A stretch of 64,000 bases of DNA from Botryotinia globosa. Its lineage: Eukaryota > Ascomycota > Leotiomycetes > Helotiales > Sclerotiniaceae. This document shows positions 33,275-46,367 of this stretch, in pieces. The DNA is taken from positions 1,736,001-1,800,000 of the forward strand of contig RCSZ01000002.1 in NCBI GenBank assembly GCA_014898425.1. The letters run 5' to 3'. Numbering within the stretch: the stretch's first letter is position 1; each line of letters starts with the position of its first letter. A model generated the notes under the pieces. That model saw only the letters and a program-made list of their open reading frames with translations, was not told the DNA's origin and did not search any database. The position numbers and the translations under genes were made by a program.

Positions 33275-36200
33275 GGTGTCTTGAGTGATATTGTACTGCT
33301 TGTAGTCGTTGTACTTCGGTGTCGTTGACTTGTATGTAGATATGTTGTAGATCGTGACTTGATCAACGTTTGATGTTGGGAAATGGAATAATGATCTCGT
33401 AGCAAAAAGATAAAAGTAAAGATACACCAAGCTATAAGGTCATAAAAAAGGAAAGTCGTTATTGTCCTGGGTCAATATTGATTGTCTAGTTTTTTTTTGG
33501 GGAGAAAAAAAAAGTGACTGTTTCTATTGTCTCCAGGCCTCAATCCTATTGTGGTTTGTCGGCTGAGGTTAAAGTACACTCGGCTATTGAAAACAATAGG
33601 GAAAGAAATCGTCGAATAGGAAAATACAAGACGATAAAGGTGAATCAAATCTTTCGTAAAAAAAAAATCAAAAAGAAAGTAAGAAAAGTAATGACGGCCA
33701 CAAAGCTCGTAATATTGAATCTTAAATTTCGCGAATGAGTGAGAAAAGATCCGACCAGCGGAATCCTATAGAGGAATGAAGTTGGCGCAGCTGGTTACTA
33801 TGCGTGGAGGCACTGAAGAGGATCAGTTGGCTATATAAAAATCCGGAATTGTCTCGCCTCAAGCCTGACAAAGGCGTTCCTAGGGGCGGATTGAAAAGGC
33901 AGGGGGTTTTGTTTTGGGGTAAAGAGTGGCTGAAGTCGATTGGGCCAAAATGATGATATGCAGATAGGCGCGGAGGATTTTCGTGCGGTGGAGGTGAGGT
34001 GAGGTTAGGTGAAGATGGTCAGCGAATAGGCCGAAGCAACTTGAAGCAAGTAGCTAGCAAGTAGCTAGCAAGTAACCACTTTGTGTTATTTATATGAGCG
34101 ACTGGTGAAACGGTTTGATTTTATTTGCTCTTTCCTCTCGAATTGATGAGTTGATAGTTCAACTGAAATCGAAAATGAAGTACCCCGTTGTGATAATCTC
34201 TTGTCTTATGTTTCGTTTCGTTTCGTAATGGTCGTATTGGTCGTAATCGTAGTCTACTCCTGAGTTGATGGCCCTTAAAAGAGAGTTGTGATAGCGACTT
34301 GACGATCGACCCCAGTGAAAATCGATCGGTCGAAGTACCGGGTTTGGATTGTCGGTACGTTTTGTCAAGGGTTAATTCCAAAGATGTGTATTGTATTGTA
34401 TTGTCGAAGGATGCTGAGAACCCTAAAAGAAGTCTATAGAAGGAAGAATGTCGAGGGTTTCGATGAGAAATGTGAATGATGATGTATGGAAGGGGGGAGA
34501 GTTGTAGACGATATATGTAAATACCCTCTGTCGAGGCTGGAGGGAGGTATGTAAGTGTACTAGATTTCTTTTTTCCCTTTCTTGATCTTTACTTCAGAAG
34601 GTCTTAATTGTCTTTCGTATGCTCCAATGCTTTTCTCCCTACAGTATCCGGCTCTTCCTTGCCAGAAGTAAAGGTATTTTCGGTCCAGTAAGGGAATGTC
34701 AAGTTCGTCTGGGAATAATTGGACCAGATTGAAAGTGTATAGTATCTAAAATACCAAATTGAGCCCTAGGCGCTGGGAAAGGAATGCTTGGGATTGATTG
34801 ATACCCCTCGTTTCTCAAAATGGAACCAAGGATGCAAGTGGCTCTAATGGTAGTTCCAAACTTTCGAAATGGCTAATCGTTCAGGATGACAAGGGTTTCT
34901 TGAAGCTATTATAATAAACAGCAAGGTATAGATTGGATTAATTGGTAGGTGGGATTTCCGAATGGTATATCTATTCTTTGGTGTACTAGCTAGGCGATGA
35001 TTGGAAAAAGGGTCAGGCTAGTGGCGTCGGTGCGTGGGAGCGTGGATGGACCAATGCATGCGAAATGCAGCGGGTTTCAGATGTACTGAGTAGCTCGATT
35101 GGCCAAAGTAGCTTGCGCCCCGAGGATCAGATGGCAGGCGAGACAACCACACCTAGATGTTCAAAATGTACAAGGGCTCAGTTGAAACCAAGGGTTTGAT
35201 CTTTCCAATTGATCGTCTAAGGTAACGAGGAATGATTTGTGTGTAATGCTTCAAACGATATTGTAGGACAAGTCTGAGTAAGGTAGAAGTTATACAGTTC
35301 TGCTGTAAAACGATGTACCAAGAACTAAACAGGAGTCGAGATTTGAATCTATGCTTTCGTGTAGGAGGAATGTATAATAGAGTAGTCAGTATAGGCAACG
35401 AGCTAGAATCGATGTAATCTGAGCTGGAGCATGAGCATAAGCATAAGCATAAGCAATTACACTGGCCGTTATGCCGTGATTGGACGATCTCTAGAACTGC
35501 AGTTCTCTCTTTTTAGCGTATCTCTCTCTATCGTTCCCGTCGCTTTTCCAGACTCGTTTGTTTGCTGGCTCTGCAGAGTTCTTGGGGTCAATTCGTTTCT
35601 TCGAGCTCTTTAGGTCAAGTGCCGATAAAAAGGGCTGAGGTAAGGCTGTGCGGTTACGATAAAGTTGAGTATCCTGAAACCACTGGAGGAATTCGATTTA
35701 TGAAGATATCCAACTAAATGCCAATAAATGCATGTATATTGGAAATGAAGCGTGAGGGGGAATTCTACTGAAGGAGGAAGATGTATTGACGATGATAACA
35801 TGGGGAAAACGGTGGAAGCATTCAATATGATTCGAATATATCGCAAACTTCACCAATGTAGCTGCTATGACTGGTTACGATCTCACTAACTCCGCATGGC
35901 GAGTAATGGTCAACATCGGTATTTAAATGGATCAGCATATACGTGTCGAGCCTCCTACTGAGAGCGGTGAATGTGACACTTCAGCGAATATCCCATGATT
36001 TGGCAACGATCACACAACAAATATTCCCTGTCCTTTTTCAAAAAATATGAGTCTGGAAGTATATTTTCTTAGAATATGTGGATGGTTGATCATTCATCAA
36101 TCAATCAATGCTGTAGGGTTGGAATAATGCTTGTTACCTCCACCTGGGCACTGAACACATCATGCGCAATACTGGAATGACGACTTTTTCCTAATCTTTT

Positions 36201-37117
36201 CCCACCTCCGACGATGCCCATTGCCCAGATAGCGAGATACCCATATATCTACAGCCCAACCGTGCCATGCCAACCTCTTCAAAACGAAAGCTCTAACGAC
36301 CTTGGGGAGAATCATACATACGTAGGTAGATCATATCGTCGATGTTACCAGGTCAAGGAAGCGAGAAAAGTTTGACTTTTTTTTCCCATGGAACCTTGGA
36401 AGTCCGCAATAACTCTGTGTCAAATTGTGTGGCTGAGAGATGGCTGGAGTAGATTCATATGAATCAAGTAGGTAATGCTCATAATGCGTACGACAACTCC
36501 AAAGTTCGAACATATTCAAGTATCTACCAACCAATGGTAACACCGAAGGGAATGCACCCCCTCCCGCTCATGGAAGAGATTAGAAGACGAGGCTTGTCAG
36601 GTTGATACGAACATCCTTCCATATCCATGTTCACGATGGCAATGATAATGGCGAAGATAAAGATTAATGCTCAACCACAATATGTGAAAGATCATTGGTG
36701 AGATATGACCAAAGCCAAGGGATGGGGTACGGGACTAGAGAGTTCATTTGATGTTGCTTCTAAAGTAAACTTCAGCCGAAGTCAATGGTTAGTGGTGTGT
36801 AGATCCATTTAGATCCAATTAGATTCCGCTTCCCAGATTTCCAGATCTTCTAGTTTGAGGGCAGCCGCAATTAGGTAGAGCTTAATGAATATCTACCGTA
36901 TCGTGCGTATGTGCATAGTACCGTGTATGTGTACTAGGTCCTTGCTTTATACTGATCCCAGCCCCTTTTTTGCTACCCAGCCATGATGTTCGGCAACGAG
37001 AGAAGAAAAAGTATTGCGATTATGAGATTATTATTGTTATTATTAATACATACGTACATCTAATTTGCCATGCGGACAAGAAATATGACAAACTTTCGAT
37101 CAGGGCGACACGAAAGG

Positions 37118-37159
<42 letters not shown>

Positions 37160-40100
37160 AGGCCGATCAAACGTCTTTTCTTCTTCGTAACATGTCTAAT
37201 GGAGTCTCAACAAATCACAAGTAAGGTTAATTGCCCCATAGAAAGTCATCACTCTCAATATGGTATTGGTCAAAATGAATGAATTCGCCTGAAACATCCC
37301 CCCTCCACCCATTTCAAATACATCCCGTTGTTCCTGCTACTGTACTGCTACTGCTACTGCTACTGCTACATTATCATCCGAAAATGGCATTCCTTATCCA
37401 CCATCCACCATCTCCTTCTCTCCGGAATTTTGGCGACAGCATTATGGCCGTACTGTGAGTCTGTCAATCCAGGTTATGATTCATCATAGTAGACTCAACC
37501 TACGATACAAGACGTTTTATTCATCAATGCCGACGTTTGTACATCCGTCATTGCTAGGTTGTTTCCCAGGGTTCAAACTTGGTTCAAACTTCATTCAAAG
37601 TCAATATATCCTCAACACCCTCAAAATTCATGCGATGTCCAATAGAATTATCAAGCGATACCACATCCGGACTCTCCATATATCACGAGAGGACATTCCA
37701 CTTTTCAAAGCTTCAAAGATGTGGCAGTGCGAATCCGATAAATCTTGGAAAAAGATCTCAAATATCCATGGATATTCAATCATCAAAACCCACACCCACA
37801 CTCATCAATGCGCATTATTGTCGCAAATGTCTTACATTAATCATGCGGCCATTCCGGTCCTTCAATAATTCCTCTCCATTGCGCGAAATCATTCTTGGCC
37901 ATGGCTATCGATGATACTCAACCATCCGGTCCTTCTTTATTATCATGATCTCATATAGGAATACGAAGAGCATGTTACAACATTTTCTGAAGCGTTACGG
38001 GTCTGTTCCGAGGTCTCATGAAAAATGGGACTGGCGGCTACTGAGAGTATGGATGCTGGTACGTACGGTGAGGTGGTACATGCAACGCGCGGAAGTGGCT
38101 TTATTTGTCTCTTCAATTGTCCCATCAAGCGCCCGAATCTATTTTCGTGATCTTGGCGATATTTGATTTGAGTTGAAACGGCGAATCATATACATATCGT
38201 TACTCTGCCTATTGCTTCTATTGCGCGTCTGTTGTTTGATGCGTTATCATCGTACAGCTTCAGACAGGAACATGAAGCAATCGATGAAGTACTACTGTAA
38301 CTTCAACAATTAACGCACCAAGTGGCTCCATGTTGAAACATTGGAGATCGTACAGAAGTCAGCAAGCGCTTTGTAATTTACTGGTCATCATATCATTTCG
38401 CATATTATTTAGGATTGTGTTATTGGACATCAAAGTCAGATGTTTCGATATTCCTCTCGTAAGGCCATTTCCCTTTCTAGATTATGCACGTGTTCTTACA
38501 GAGGCAATCTGAAATAGCTGCTCGAAAGTTTCATTAGGATGTTCTAGAATATTTGAAACACCCAACTACTAGTATGAGTTTGTCATTCATCGCCTATCTC
38601 AGTCAGACATGATTGATGCCAGGACTAAAAACAAAACAGTGTGGTCACGAGGGTTCCGGTTTCAATGGTAACATTCATGAAATTTTCCTATAAGATGATT
38701 TAGATTAAGTTCACTTGATAGCAGCATGATAGGCAGTTGTCTTAAATTCAATTGAGTGCTACATATCGGATTATTTACATAGCAAGCGAGAAGGAAAAAT
38801 GCAAGCAACATTGATCTTTTCTCTCTCTATCCTCCAGCTGCATCCATTTCTTATCTAGCTCCGCATAGTGTTCAGCCCATCATTTCATTGCAAGATTGGC
38901 TTCTAAAATATCATTACTAGACGGTACTTCTTCCATCGCCCCCACACGATATATTTCTACATATCCAATCTCAAAACCTCGGACATTTAATTTCGCTAAC
39001 AGTAAACTTCTTACATCTTCCCTCCGCGCGTAAGCGGCTGGCACGTAGATGTCACATCGTCACGGGGTCCAAAACCTTTGTGATGTGATCACTGTTGTCA
39101 CGTTGGTTAGTTCCTTCCCCCATATTTGTTCAGCCACTTCCTTCAGGGGGTTCATCTGCTTATTCATATCGTGAGAGCATCCTTCTTTACAACAGTAGCC
39201 TCATGACATGTGAAGGAAGTGGCACAGTGGTGTAAAGGGATTTCACTAAGTGACGATCATCTTTATTTGTGTTCGCTCATCACATATGTAGCTTATTTCT
39301 ACGTAAAATTTCAAGCGAAAGATAGAAAGATGACGACGGTGATTCCGAATACATATCATTAAAGTTGTTTCTCTAGTACCAGTGGAGCATTTTGTGGTCG
39401 TTAAATTCTCCCCGCCCTTTTTTGTACGTGCTATTTATCATGAATCATATCAAGTAATAAGATCCGGAAATACCGTTTGGGAACGAGGGATAAGCTACTT
39501 TGGAAGGGAAAATGATTTCTAGCATATAGCAATTGCCGACACATTCCAAAATTCACTGACTGGCCATCTCACAATGAGTTTGCGTCTCGTCTGTGCTATT
39601 TTGCTACATGCGAAGGCCACTGTTTTAAAGCGTCACATTCACGATGGTTTTATTTGGCGTCTGGCCTGGTGAGTGAGAAGAGAGACAAAATCAGTTCTGT
39701 AGAATGGTCTAGGCAATCGTGCCCCTAATTGTCTCAATGCACCAAGACTTCGCATTCTTTGTTATCTAAAACTTTTGACAGTCTAGATGAGACACTTTTG
39801 ATTCCCATCACAACGGGTGCCAGTCCCCTCATCCCATTCCACAACTAGCGCATCCTCAGAAATCATCACTATCACCAACGTTTATAACCATATTTATCAC
39901 ATCACTATCTGTAGGGAGTCGGGACTCGGTATCATATGACCTCATTACCCAAGAAAACAGTCATTTCTAACTAGCACGCTTCCTCCATGTTCTTTACCAC
40001 TTGACCCTAGAAAACTGTAATGAAATATTCTATCCAGGTCTAGAACAAAGCCCCAAGTTTAACCATAAACTTAATATACTTTACTAACAACATGCCATCA

Positions 40101-43100
40101 ATGTCTGCCTAGAAGCTCCGCACGTTCCATATTCTAACCCATCAATTCACCTCCTCACTAACCTCCATACCGTACGACCTACTCATCCGACCTACTCGTC
40201 CGCCTCGCTTCGCTCTTTTCCTCAACGGGTCCTTTTTCAGGCCTCGGTCTACTTCTCGTTCTACCACCGTCTCACGTTGTACTTAACAACAGCACCTCAG
40301 CAGCAACACCGCTCTCTGCGCCACATTCAGCCACATCCCACCACCCACCATACTATTCCAAGGTTCATCAGGGCCGTCCCAACATCCCACATATTCCTTC
40401 TCCATCGGGCGTAGTATAGAGTTGTAAACTTGTCCAGTGTCCTTTTATCTCGAATCCTTTCCAGCTTTCACCATCAACATCCATATCCACATTCGCATGG
40501 AACATCTTCACTGGTTACGTCAACTTATACTCATTATCAATGAAAGATATATCGGCGATCAGCTATGTACATGTGGAGTTGCATGCTTACATCTCATATA
40601 CATATGCTATGGACATGGTGTGTAGCATATATGCAAAATTTCTGCCTTCCGTCCCGCTTCTTCATAGTTTTGGCCTTCTTGGGTGGTGCGCCGGAGTTTG
40701 AGATTGACTGGTTTTTGTGGAGGGTTAGCATACTCTGGAGTTTAGCTGATGTGATATTCCATCAAAGATGTGAAGTGTTGAGATTCCGCCGACTGCAATG
40801 ACTAGAAAATTCATAAAGGACTCTAGTATTCACACTTCAGAACAATGTAAGTATAATCACATTAAGTTTCGTGCATAGAACTAAATATCCCATCCTGCTA
40901 TATCTTCATTCAAACCCCATTTTCACTCGCAGTATTACAAAATCACATGAACACATATCCATTCAACTATATGCATGTATTCAGCCAGCTCTATCTATTT
41001 CATGAAAAATATAGATGGCTTTTACTAGGTACCTTATAAATAACATAGTCGCAAAAGAATGGTTACAAAGATACGTTTATAAATAGATCAGTCCCTGCAC
41101 CCACCACATTCAGCTCTTCATCTATTTTTCTTACCGCGTACTAGGATATATATATCCAGCTCAGCTACGAATCGCGAAAGAAAATCATAGTTTAGAGTCG
41201 GAGAGGTACGTGATACGTGTACGATTTTACACACGAAATAGTTAAATTGTCGTTGAGGTCGGTCCCCAGAAGTGGCCGTCGTTGCATCGCAGTGCAGTGC
41301 AAAACGTGAGTCTGATTTTTCGCTAAGTGGACGTGGTACTTAGGGACTAAAAGTCCGGATATATCAATATACTTCATACTTGTCTATCTATGCAGGGCAG
41401 GCAAGGGGCAAATAAGGCGATTTCTGCTGTACTGACTTTTCGTGCATGCGAATATGCATATCAGACGGGAGAACGAAAACTTACCGCGAGGGAAAGCGGG
41501 TGGTGTGGACCCCATCGCATCTTGGTGGATGGGATGGAGTGAGTGCAAGTGTAGCTTTGATGGGGCGTAGTGAGAGTGATAATATGTGATATAGATAATG
41601 TATTTTTGGGCTGATATTTGAATGGAGAGTATTTGAGTGTACTGGTTAGTATTGTATAATGATATTCTCTGAGTATATAGTTGAGAGAATAACGGTATAA
41701 CGCAAAGTATCCATCTAGACAACCATAGGTTTTGATTGGATATCTTGGACGAAAGTAAGGGAATGCAAGTTCAAAATCTACAGGATATCAAAAGGGTATA
41801 AGTTAACAGTTGAATAGATAATGTCAACCCTCGAGCTTCAAACCCTTTGCTGATATATTGCAGAGTAGGATACAAAGCAATGATACATCAAAGATTTCAA
41901 GAATTCGGACGGAAGGTGCCTCAATCCTGTGAATAACTTGATTGTAGGCCACTCTGTTGACATCTCTTACTATCACATCTATAATTTCCCTTATTGTGTG
42001 TTTTTCAAGATGGCTTTATCTGATACTTGGATACATACTGCTACTAGTATCATCAAGTACCTAGGTATATGAAAACAGACGGCTATTACGTGTCAAAACG
42101 AGACTCGATCATTCATTCTCAATCGCGACTTGCTATACAGACACACATATCTGCTAGGGAAATGTAGCTGAAGATATTAATGAGCTCAGGATCCGACCGA
42201 ATCCTATACATGAACTGCTTTGCTATTTATTCATAGCCTGCGACATGATATCCAGAAGGCTTAGAAATAGATAGGTACATCATGACTTCTCTTAGAATCC
42301 ATCCCTTTATAAAGACGGCATTTGAGGTACTCAAGACCACTAGCCTTTTCGCTACATCTTCCTGTGAGAAAATACAGAACACAAGCCCTCTAAGCCCAAC
42401 ATCTCTATTCCAAACGATCTTATCAAATTAAACGGAGTATCCAGCTACGTTTTCTACACCACATAGATCAGTTCCGAACATCCAATTTGATGATCCAAGA
42501 AGAGATCTGCATATATATCACAAGACCCAGAGCTCGCACTCAATCTAAGCACATTTTCCCGGTTTCTAACTACCGGTGAGCTCGAAAATAGTGCAAGAGA
42601 TCGCTCTCCCTCGAACCCTAAACTCTTCACTCCTGGAACTCTCAAGTTTGGTCCGTGAATTCCCTCACTGTCTATGATGTGCACACTTTTACAGTCCGCG
42701 CAATGAGAATAGACAGTCCTAACAAGCCCCCTTCCTCTCCATTTCTTTCTTTTTCAATTTCGAAATATATGCAAACGATACATACACAGATTTGTTAACA
42801 TGCAACAAACCCTCCATAGTACCTCCCAATCACCAGATCTCGACGATCAAGTCTTAGTCCTGAAAACGACGACATTTCGCAAGTTCAAGATACACAACCA
42901 GCCCAGCCAACCCCTAGCCCTCGCCTCCCGCCTCTCACAAAACCCAAAGGGAGAAGAAGCGACGCTGAAGAGATATCAAAAAACAAATGACTCCCTCTCT
43001 TCACTCCCTACCCTTTATTCCAACTTTAGAGAACGAAAAACAAAGCACCGGATAGATGAAACCAAGCCAAACAATCAAACTCCTTCAGCAATAACGCTTC

Positions 43101-43580
43101 AGCTATCAACTACGCACCAACGCGATTCGTATCTGACCTTAAGTCTGAGAATAACAATGAGATCGAGCATATGCGATACGCAACTAAGCACTGCATCCCT
43201 CTTGTCTTCTAGTCCTTTCCTTAGGCTAGCACTTTCAGCCAGCCCAATGACATTGTGAGGTATTAAGAGTTGCAACGAAACCCAGATTTGCTTTAATATG
43301 ATTCGACTTCAACATTTACTCACCAACATTCTGACGATGTCCACATTTTTGACAGGAAGATGGCATTCGAACGCATGAAAATATAGATTTTATATACTCT
43401 GTATGTGTATCTCGTCTCTAACGTCTCTTTCGCTGTTGTAAAAGGGGAGATGATGGATACGCAGAAGACGGCTTAAAGAGGAAAGAATTATTAGTCATAT
43501 CTATTATATTGTATATGATATACAGCCAACTATAGTATCTATCAATCTCTCGCATAAAAGCGTAACCTTTCTCAAAACGC
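33275..43580. other. 10-kb gene-poor region
   Basis: Between the cyclin start and the ERG27 stop I find no coding region with a recognisable domain. Candidate frames are under ~155 codons and lack support; the longest, 42800-43258 (+), is Ser/Thr-rich and unlike any family. Purine-rich plus-strand runs at 33900-34560 fit the upstream region of the minus-strand cyclin. A pyrimidine-rich tract at 40130-40430 looks like promoter or leader for a plus-strand transcript with no long ORF. Simple repeats are an AAGTAGCTAGC duplication (34046-34075), ATAAGC units (35434-35455), GA repeats (37121-37156) and CTGCTA units (~37345-37369). Non-coding transcripts are possible but not demonstrable here. Confidence 0.5.
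37121..37156. repeat. (GA)18 microsatellite
   Basis: Uninterrupted GA dinucleotide run of about 36 bp within the gene-poor region. Confidence 0.95.
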
Positions 43581-45267
43581 TCATTTTTTAATCTTCAAAA
43601 GTCCCTCCCATTCCTTCCTCAAATTCTCCATCTCCGTCCAACACTTAACACCCAAGACCTCAAAATCCTCTCTCGCTTCTCTTGTCAATGGTACCGCATC
43701 TCTTTGTCTCCCCTTTCTTCTCTCTCCAGTATCGATCGTCTTTGGAGTTTTCCCTTCCCACCCCCAACCAGGAACTTCGGTCCGTATAACACGCTCTTTT
43801 CCACTTGCATCTGTAGCCGACCCCCATTTCGAAGCTGTCCCATCCATGTTATCTAGAACATCGTCGGGAGATAATGCCACCCAGACCGGTGCTACAGCAG
43901 CAGTGTAAGGTTTGATGGTATGCCATTGGCTTCCCATCCATCTTACAAGGTAGAAAATCCATCTGTAGATAAATACCAACACGAAATTCAAGGGCATGAT
44001 TTCCGAAACGAAAATTCCAGGTTGAACCACGTACATTTTAGGTTTTAGCAATTTTGCTGGCGGTTCTTCCTCCGATTGAGAATTCTTTACGTGAACGTCG
44101 GACCAATCGAACCACGAAGAGGAGGCTTTACCTGCTGCTCGTAGTTTTCTTGAAAGGACGAGAACATCTGTAAGACGCTTGGAGCTTTCGTATGGTGTGC
44201 GGCTTTCCAAACCTTGTAAGTCGTCTTCATCAAAATGTTGAGCTTGTGCCTCGATACTAGATACCCATATTATTCTTCCGCTGGTAGTGGCCGAAGGAGA
44301 AGATGTTCGTGATAGTAAAGGCATCAATTCGTGTGCGAGAACATAATGTCCAAAAACGTTGGAACAGAATGTTGCCCCGAGAGGTGGTTCTTCTGGAGTT
44401 TCGCCATTGAGTAAAGGCTGTGTAGCTTCATCGTCGGAGGGATTGGCTGATTTTGGAGATGCAGAGGATAATTGGGGTTTGGTCACAGCTCCAACTTCTG
44501 CAAGCTTGTAAGTTGGCCATGTTACGGCTTCCGTCATATCTGTCAAGACAGTCCATATAGCCTTTGGCCAATCGATTCCTGACCATCCTCCTATCCCTGC
44601 ATTCAAGATTACGACATCCAACCTTGGTATCCTGATTCCGCTCAATCCCCATCCCCAAGATCTTTGCTCGCCATCAGATCCTTCCTTCTGGCTCAATGCC
44701 CATCTATCTTGTTTAACATCTGCGGAGTAAGTTGCGGTACCAGGAGAGCCATCAGGTAATCGGAGACCATCCATTGTAGTAGCATCTGGGCTACCAATAG
44801 TTCCATTAATGAGCCTATCGGTCAGGGCATATACACTTTTCAAGTCGCACAAGTCGACTTCAACCCCAAGGAAATGAACTCGAGCCACCATATCCTGCCA
44901 TCTGTATACATTTCCCTGAGACTTAGCTCTCGCTCGTTGTGAATTTGCGAATGCGGAGTAGTCGACCAGTTTTCGTAGATGGGCACGCAGGCGAGAGATT
45001 GTGAATCGTGTCTTCAGCGGTGTACGTGTGCAAAGGATAAGAATTAAATGTTTAGTGGGAGGAGTATCGGATGAAGTCAGAAATTCATCGATTAATCTGG
45101 AAGCAATGGCAAAACCTAGACCGCTGGAGAGTTGTCAATAACCAGAATCGAGAACCTTGAAGCTCATTATCAATAATGAAAACAGCCTGGGGATGGTAGT
45201 ACCTGTTTGCGCCTGTTACCAAAGCAAAAGTCTGACTTTCACTTGTCTCCCATGGTGGTAATCCCAT
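43581..45267 (-). CDS. ERG27: 3-keto-sterol (3-ketosteroid) reductase, C-4 demethylation complex
   Basis: NADPH-dependent reduction of the 3-keto intermediate during sterol C-4 demethylation at the ER; target of hydroxyanilide fungicides (fenhexamid). Exons 45203-45267 and 43581-45123 with a 79-bp intron give 535 aa starting MGLPPWETSESQTFALVTGA. The intron falls inside the Rossmann motif TGANS/GLG. Other SDR features are LNAGI, VSSIE and catalytic YESSK (Tyr333, Lys337). Hydrophobic NFVLVFIYRWIFYLV is the C-terminal membrane segment, containing Phe412. Residues at sites I recall as altered in resistant B. cinerea (T63, L195, P238, V309, A314, S336, N369, F412) are all the wild-type ones. It is head-to-head with the acyltransferase gene. 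Confidence 0.97.
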
Positions 45268-46367
45268 TTTGTTGATCTTTCGTGGTTAAATGGTATATAA
45301 AATGTGGAGGGTGAGTAGGATTGAAATTATAGAGAGCAACCTGTATGTATGGCTGTTGCTCCCTCATCAAAATAAGTCGACTAATAAATCATTCTGTCTA
45401 CCTATCCTAAGCGCTTTGTTCCACAAACGCAAGGTAGAAAAGACTGCGGTCAAATATAATCCACAATGACAGGAATGTATTTGGGAGAAAGTGATAAGCC
45501 TCCATTATAATTTGTATCCAAACAACTGATTGAAATCCTTGCTTGGCTGGCTATGGTTGGATTTTAGAAACGCCGCTGATAGACCTCGAGCATCCTCCTG
45601 CGTGTCTCCCAAGTCTCGCACGTGATTTTAGATATGAGGATGAGCTTTGAAAGTCTTTTTGCACTGTTGTAGGTACCTAGTAGTTGTGGTTATTTGTTAA
45701 GCAGCTTGAGTCCATTAAATCTGAAGAGAATCGCGGGTAGTTAATTATCGCATGCATGGGAATATCATATAATTCAACAGAGAACCATTGGTTTTACGCT
45801 AAGGGAACATCATCATGGCAATTGATATCCTCCATCCATGGATGCTCGTAACAACGTTTTATTTGTCAATGGGATTGTCAACGGGGATTTTCCATCGAAG
45901 TGTGAGCTGGAGCTGCAGCGCTTATCGCTTACGAACGGCTGTGGAATTTAATCCGGTTCCGTAAAAAAATGCAAAAATGTAGTTTTACTAATTCAAGAAA
46001 ATCATTCATTCCATTATTACCCGCCGCTACTTCATTGCTGCTTCTCACTTCATAAAAATATCTGAATTTGAAATATTTGACCCGTTTTCTTTTTGTTCGG
46101 CCGATATGACTTTTGGATTTTTACAACTCACTAGGCTTACAAAAACAAATACCTGAGGAACTGGAAGCCCTAATCAATCCCGAAAATCGCCGTCTCTGGT
46201 GCTCTAATACCCGAATGAAATCATTGAGTTGCGGTTGAACAATCAAGACTAAAATCCGATCCTGTTTAACAGACATACGAGATACATAACTCGGACCTCC
46301 CACCCCGCACTTTTTAAGAACATCTTCAGTTCTCTGCACTGGGCATTCTGATCTACATTCCGCCATC
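45268..46367. promoter_or_regulatory. shared divergent intergenic region ERG27 / GPAT
   Basis: 1.1 kb between two start codons on opposite strands. No coding frame of note. Both genes make membrane lipids (sterol and glycerolipid), so co-regulation is possible but is not shown by any motif I can name. Confidence 0.45.

Noticed and set aside
42800..43258. 152-codon plus-strand frame
   Set aside because: Ser/Thr/Gln-rich without a recognised domain, no introns or conserved context; not enough to call a gene, though a species-specific small protein cannot be excluded.
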